From NCBI GenBank assembly GCA_001563885.1, contig LKMM01000090.1:1-8779 (forward strand): a DNA stretch of 8,779 nucleotides, written 5' to 3'. Shown here piece by piece: positions 5,597 through 8,779 of the stretch. This stretch comes from Natrialbaceae archaeon B1-Br10_E2g27 (GTDB lineage Archaea; Halobacteriota; Halobacteria; Halobacteriales; Natrialbaceae). The notes below the pieces were generated by a model. It had not been told where the DNA came from. It worked only from the letters and a program-made list of their open reading frames with translations, and searched no databases. The position numbers and the translations under genes are program-made. Numbering within the stretch: position 1 is the stretch's first letter; each line of letters opens with the position of its first letter.

Positions 5597-6235
5597 GTAG
5601 GTGACCGCGCCAGCGGTCGATTCGCCCTCGCGGATGGCCTCTGCGACGGCGGCGTCGTCGTCGACCGGTTCGACGATGACTCGTTGGTCGTAGGCCCCGT
5701 CCTCGAAGCGTTCTGCCGCCCGATCTGAGGCTTCGGCCATGACCTCACTCTGTGGGCCGGCTTTGATCGCGTCGCCAACACAGTCGCTGACACACGCCGG
5801 TTGGACGCCACCCTCTTCGGGCGTCTTTCGTTCGGGCTGGCCGTGACCGCCGCCTGCTCCTTCGCCCAGACAGAGGTTACACTTCGACATCAGCCCCTCG
5901 TCGTCGTACGTCGGCGCGCCGAACGGGCAGGCCCACGCACAGTAGTGACAGCCGATACAGCGGTCGCGGTCGACCGTCACGATGCCGTCTTCGTCGCGTT
6001 TGATGATCGCATCCGGCGGACAGACCGACTCACACGGCGCGTCGTGACAGTGCATACACGACATCGAGACCGGCACCTCCTCGAACTCGGGATACTCGCC
6101 GGTCGAGACGTGAAACACCGATCGCCACTCATCGGCGTCGGCGTCCCGATCGTGGCGCTGTTTACACGCCACCGAGCAGGCGTGACAGCCAATACACCGG
6201 TTCGGGTCGAAGTAGAACATCCACTGTTCGCCCAT
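5588..6235 (-). CDS. Four-cluster 4Fe-4S electron-transfer subunit (DmsB/PsrB/NrfC type)
   Basis: A 215-residue iron-sulfur protein that wires the membrane subunit to the molybdenum subunit. Its 16 cysteines fall into four clusters' worth of ligands: C14/17/20/24, C60/63/68/72, C93/96/99/103 and C119/122/148/152. All four sets are intact. The first and third carry the classical CIGC-x2-C-x3-C ferredoxin signature. There is no signal peptide of its own, so it should be exported folded with the Tat-bearing catalytic subunit. The C-terminal tail (about 160-215) is acidic and variable. I chose the ATG at 6235 over the GTG at 6241 because a near-perfect AGGAGGTGA (6242-6250) stands 6 nt before the ATG but abuts the GTG. 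The gene starts 2 nt after the catalytic-subunit stop. Confidence 0.93.
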   Translation of the reverse strand: MGEQWMFYFDPNRCIGCHACSVACKQRHDRDADADEWRSVFHVSTGEYPEFEEVPVSMSCMHCHDAPCESVCPPDAIIKRDEDGIVTVDRDRCIGCHYCAWACPFGAPTYDDEGLMSKCNLCLGEGAGGGHGQPERKTPEEGGVQPACVSDCVGDAIKAGPQSEVMAEASDRAAERFEDGAYDQRVIVEPVDDDAAVAEAIREGESTAGAVTYEG

Positions 6236-6237
6236 GA

Positions 6238-8523
6238 TCACTCACCTCCTGCCGTCCGCACCTCTGCAGCCAAATGCCTATCAACCTGGGACGAAACCGG
6301 ATCGTGTTGTGTATCGTGAACTGACATGGTGTTCATTCCCTCTTCCTGGCTGTTGCCGGTCCCGAAGCCAAACTCCGCCGTGACAAAGCCCGGACGGGTC
6401 CGCTCGCTGACGTAGGCCATGACCGGCTCGTCGGCCTCGCCAGCCTGCGTCTCGACGGTGAGCATATCACCGGTTTCGATGCCTCGTTCGTCGGCATCTC
6501 GAGGGTTCATCACCAGGTAGTTGCCCCTATACTCCTCGCCCTCGAGACCGTGTTTGCGTGCGTACTGTTCCTGTAGCTGCTCGAGTGGCTGGTCTGCACC
6601 GAACGAAAAGAACACGCTGCGAGTGTCATAAAACTGCAGCGGGTACTCCTCGTCGGGTTCATCGCCCCACGTGCCCGGTGGAATCCACTCGGGAGCCGTG
6701 TCAATCTCGAGTTCTTCGGCTGTCTGTGCGTAGCCATCTTCTTCGTCGAGGTCGAACTGGAACTGCCCAGTCGCCGTCGGGAAGCCGTTTTCCTCCCACT
6801 GTTCGTAGCCAAACTCCTCTAAGAGGACGAAGTTCTCCTCAGCAATCTCCTCGAAGGAGTAGTCGATGTTCGCGAGCATGTCCTCGTTGTACTCGGCTTC
6901 GCTCTCCCAGGGGACGTACTCGCCCCAGCCCATCGCTTCGGCGAGATCGGTGAGGATTTCGAACCCGGGTCTGGCGTTGCCGAGTGGCTCGTGAACCGCC
7001 TTCGAGGCACTGACCCAGCGCCGGTCGTGGTAGGCACTCCACGCTGGCGCGTAGTCGATCAACGTATCCTTCTCGAGTTGGATCGCCTCCGGGAAGACGA
7101 CATCTGCGTTGCGCGTGAGTTCGTTCCAGTAGGCGTCGACAGTGATCACGAGGTCCATCGTCTCTATTGCCTCGAGCCAGGCCTCAGTGGAGCCGTCGGT
7201 CAGGGGGTTGTCGTAGTGACAGTAGAGCCCCATGAGGTGGCCGTTTTCGACCATCTCCGGGACGACCGTGTGGCCGATCCCCGTCGTGTGTCGGAACGGG
7301 TACTCCTCGTACTCCTCATAGCGTCTGAGCGCCGGCGGCGTCCCCTCGGCGTTGTTCGGCAGGTCGATGTCCCGAACGTCGAAGGGGTCAGAAAACGGCG
7401 GCCCCTGCCACATCCGGAAGCCACCGGGCCGGTCGATGTTGCCGACCAACCCGTTCAACGCGAAGACGTTCTGGGCGGCCTTCTGGGACTCGGCGTACTG
7501 GCCGACGCCCGTCCAGAGGGCAATCCCCGCCGCGGGAGCCGACTCGGCGAAGTCGATGGCAATCTCGCGGATGAGGTCTGCCTCGAGGCCGGTGATCTCT
7601 GCGGCCCACTCGGGGGTCTTCTCGGCAACGGCCTCCCGGTAGGCCTCGAAGCCGTGGGTCTGTTCTTCGACGAACGCCTCGTCGTACAGTCCCTCTTCGA
7701 TGATGACATGCCCCATCGCGAGTGCAAGTGCGCCATCAGTTCGGGGCTCGATCGGCAGCCAGTGGTCCGCCTTCTGGGCCGTCGGCGTATGCTGGGGGTC
7801 GATGACGACCAGCGTTGCGCCGTTCTCGATGGCCTCTAAGACGCCTTTTGGCTCCCATTGACCGGCGAAGGACTCGAAGATATTTCGCCCCCAAGCGATG
7901 ATATACTCCGAGTTCTGGTAGTCGACAAAGCGCATGTTCGCGCCAAGTCCCATCAGATTCCCGCTCAGATGTGGGCCGCCGAAACAGACGTGTCGACCAC
8001 GGCCGATCCGTTCGGGCGTCCCGTACAGATCACGCCAGAAGTGTTCGTGGAAGTTCGTCGTCGACCAACTCGTCGCATCGAGTAACTTCTCGGGTCCGTG
8101 GTCGTCTGCAAACGCCTCGAGCCGTTCTGCGGTGTAGGCGATTGCTTCGTCCCACTCTGCCTCCCGAAGCTCGCCGTCTTCGCGGATATACGGCTGGGTA
8201 ATTCGGTCGGGGTCGTACAGTTTCTCGAGTTCTGCTTGTCCTTTCGGACAGAGCGTTCCTTGCGTGCCGGGGCCGGCGCTACCGCGTGGATGTTCGTCGA
8301 CGCCGGTGATGTCGACGGCCGTCCCGTCGCGGACGGTCAACTGCTGGCCGCAGGCGTGATGGCACATCCAGCAGTTGCCGTAGGCGAATTCGTCGTTTTC
8401 CGTGGGGTCCGTTGCCGGACTGTCACTGGAAAGACACCCACCAAGGGCTGCAGCGACCGTCGCCGCACCCGCCGTGCGGAGGACGTTCCGTCGGGTCAAC
8501 CCAAACCCATCGGCGTCACTCAT
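6238..8523 (-). CDS. Tat-exported molybdopterin reductase catalytic subunit, Psr/Phs/Dms superfamily
   Basis: A 761-residue catalytic subunit of the DMSO reductase superfamily, binding bis-MGD molybdenum and one 4Fe-4S cluster. The N-terminus has a twin-arginine motif (TRRNVL, 10-15), a hydrophobic stretch and a lipobox LGGC with C30 as the likely lipid anchor, so the protein should sit outside the membrane. The iron-sulfur ligands are C51-x2-C54-x3-C58 and C92 (LCPKG). The segment RGRHVCFGGPHLSG (175-188) places C180 where the molybdenum ligand is expected. Cys there is typical of polysulfide, thiosulfate, tetrathionate and arsenate reductases, whereas true DMSO/TMAO reductases use Ser. Total length also fits PsrA/PhsA. 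Further superfamily landmarks are WGRNIFES (211-218), the ALNGLVGNIDRPGG block (355-368) and a C-terminal nucleotide-binding domain with MNPRDADERGIETGD (672-686). GAGGTGA lies 6 nt before the ATG. The substrate is unresolved. Confidence 0.93.
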   Translation of the reverse strand: MSDADGFGLTRRNVLRTAGAATVAAALGGCLSSDSPATDPTENDEFAYGNCWMCHHACGQQLTVRDGTAVDITGVDEHPRGSAGPGTQGTLCPKGQAELEKLYDPDRITQPYIREDGELREAEWDEAIAYTAERLEAFADDHGPEKLLDATSWSTTNFHEHFWRDLYGTPERIGRGRHVCFGGPHLSGNLMGLGANMRFVDYQNSEYIIAWGRNIFESFAGQWEPKGVLEAIENGATLVVIDPQHTPTAQKADHWLPIEPRTDGALALAMGHVIIEEGLYDEAFVEEQTHGFEAYREAVAEKTPEWAAEITGLEADLIREIAIDFAESAPAAGIALWTGVGQYAESQKAAQNVFALNGLVGNIDRPGGFRMWQGPPFSDPFDVRDIDLPNNAEGTPPALRRYEEYEEYPFRHTTGIGHTVVPEMVENGHLMGLYCHYDNPLTDGSTEAWLEAIETMDLVITVDAYWNELTRNADVVFPEAIQLEKDTLIDYAPAWSAYHDRRWVSASKAVHEPLGNARPGFEILTDLAEAMGWGEYVPWESEAEYNEDMLANIDYSFEEIAEENFVLLEEFGYEQWEENGFPTATGQFQFDLDEEDGYAQTAEELEIDTAPEWIPPGTWGDEPDEEYPLQFYDTRSVFFSFGADQPLEQLQEQYARKHGLEGEEYRGNYLVMNPRDADERGIETGDMLTVETQAGEADEPVMAYVSERTRPGFVTAEFGFGTGNSQEEGMNTMSVHDTQHDPVSSQVDRHLAAEVRTAGGE
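6242..6250 (-). promoter_or_regulatory. Ribosome binding site of the ferredoxin subunit gene
   Basis: AGGAGGTGA on the minus strand, nearly the full complement of the 16S 3' end. It lies in the last codons of the catalytic-subunit gene and 6 nt before the ATG at 6235. It decides that start against the GTG at 6241. Confidence 0.65.
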
Positions 8524-8529
8524 CGGCGG

Positions 8530-8536
8530 TCACCTC
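8530..8536 (-). promoter_or_regulatory. Ribosome binding site of the catalytic subunit gene
   Basis: GAGGTGA on the minus strand, 6 nt before the ATG at 8523. This implies a leadered operon mRNA rather than a leaderless one, so the promoter lies further upstream (to the right) in 8550-8779. Confidence 0.65.
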
Positions 8537-8561
8537 GTAGTCGGTCGGCCCCAGTCTCGAG

Positions 8562-8574
8562 CGGTTCAAAACCG
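8562..8574. repeat. Small dyad upstream of the reductase operon
   Basis: CGGTT (8562-8566), CAA, AACCG (8570-8574), about 40-50 nt before the catalytic-subunit ATG and overlapping one copy of the 15-nt direct repeat. It could be an operator half-site pair or a short leader-RNA stem. Confidence 0.3.
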
Positions 8575-8585
8575 GTAGCGACCGC
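8571..8585. repeat. 15-nt direct repeat, copy proximal to the reductase operon
   Basis: ACCGGTAGCGACCGC matches ACCGGTATCGACCGC at 8753-8767 in 14 of 15 positions and in the same orientation. It lies 48-62 nt before the catalytic-subunit start. The pairing is observed; a shared binding protein is inferred. Confidence 0.45.
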
Positions 8586-8740
8586 AGACGAGCGAATCGT
8601 CGATTGCCCATCACGACGGTCGCCACCGATCGTCCGTGCCGACAGTACACGCCGGGTAGGTAGATGGTGTCCCATACTGGTTCCTCTATCTAATCGAAGG
8701 GGACCACAGACCGTGGGCCGTACGCTGGATCAAATTAGGT

Positions 8741-8748
8741 TTTATATA
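8741..8748. promoter_or_regulatory. TATA element, orientation uncertain
   Basis: TTTATATA is the most AT-rich core-promoter-like element in the right-hand spacer. Read rightward, it follows an A/G-rich BRE-like CAAATTAGG and would start transcription near 8773, for a gene beginning just beyond the window. Read leftward (TATATAAA), it would start near 8720 and give the reductase operon a leader of about 200 nt. Both directions are possible, and the rightward use has the better flanking BRE. Confidence 0.45.
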
Positions 8749-8752
8749 CCCT

Positions 8753-8767
8753 ACCGGTATCGACCGC
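8753..8767. repeat. 15-nt direct repeat, copy next to the TATA element
   Basis: ACCGGTATCGACCGC, second copy of the repeat at 8571-8585, beginning 5 bp to the right of TTTATATA. For a rightward promoter it would lie between TATA and start site, a repressor position. For a leftward promoter it would be just upstream of TATA, an activator position. It includes the palindrome TACCGGTA (8752-8759). Confidence 0.45.
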
Positions 8768-8779
8768 TCGAGATCACTC

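Noticed and set aside
4095..5600. 501-codon plus-strand open frame opposite the NrfD/TorD genes
   Set aside because: A long antisense shadow typical of high-GC DNA. The product is Arg/Asp/Gln-rich with no fold, while the opposite strand has clear families.
8520..8675. 51-codon minus-strand ORF starting MGHHLPTRR and overlapping the reductase start by ATGA
   Set aside because: The product is very basic (Arg-rich), against haloarchaeal composition. The ATGA overlap alone is weak evidence, and the alternative frame (8516-8650) looks more coding-like.

Overview
The window reads as chromosomal DNA of a haloarchaeon (class Halobacteria). The evidence is high GC with GC-ending codons, strongly acidic proteins, AT-rich TATA elements that sit 21-29 nt upstream of start codons (leaderless transcripts), a bacterio-opsin-activator-type HTH (HTH_10) regulator, and Shine-Dalgarno sequences of the GGAGGTGA type inside an operon. 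The very frequent CTCGAG hexamer would fit a member of the Natrialbales, but I cannot fix the genus. I see no rRNA, tRNA, CRISPR array, insertion sequence or integrase.

Layout. Positions 1-56 hold the probable last 17 codons of a rightward gene. It converges on nadE (125-919, minus), an ammonia-dependent NAD synthetase with a leaderless promoter framed by an inverted repeat. A 217-bp spacer with several small dyads follows. Next is a two-gene minus-strand unit: a 48-residue single-span membrane protein (2163-2309), too short for most gene callers, and an eight-span TSUP (TauE/SafE) transporter (1137-2159), 3 nt apart. A 361-bp AT-richer divergent spacer separates this unit from a rightward tandem-domain UspA protein (2671-3510).

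The right 60% is one minus-strand operon (8523 to 3515) for a membrane-anchored molybdo-enzyme respiratory reductase. In transcription order it encodes: a Tat-exported lipoprotein catalytic subunit (molybdopterin/4Fe-4S), a four-cluster ferredoxin subunit, an NrfD/PsrC-type quinol-oxidising membrane subunit, a TorD-family assembly chaperone, and a short HTH_10 regulator. Start and stop codons are coupled throughout: ATGA overlaps, or stop codons inside or just after the next gene's ribosome binding site. The plan is that quinol is oxidised in the membrane by the NrfD subunit, electrons pass through the ferredoxin clusters to the molybdenum site outside the cell, TorD guards cofactor loading before Tat export, and the HTH protein probably controls the operon.

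The cluster looks like a haloarchaeal DMSO reductase (dms) locus. However, the catalytic subunit has a Cys (C180) where the molybdenum ligand should lie, and a length of 761 residues. Both point to the polysulfide/thiosulfate reductase (Psr/Phs) branch rather than the serine-ligated DMSO/TMAO reductases. With a TSUP transporter nearby, sulfur-compound respiration is a reasonable but unproven reading. The clearest unexplained signals are the substrate of this reductase, a 15-nt near-perfect direct repeat and a coding-like leader ORF upstream of it, a set of GTTCA-n-TGAAC dyads near nadE, and the micro-protein partner of the transporter.
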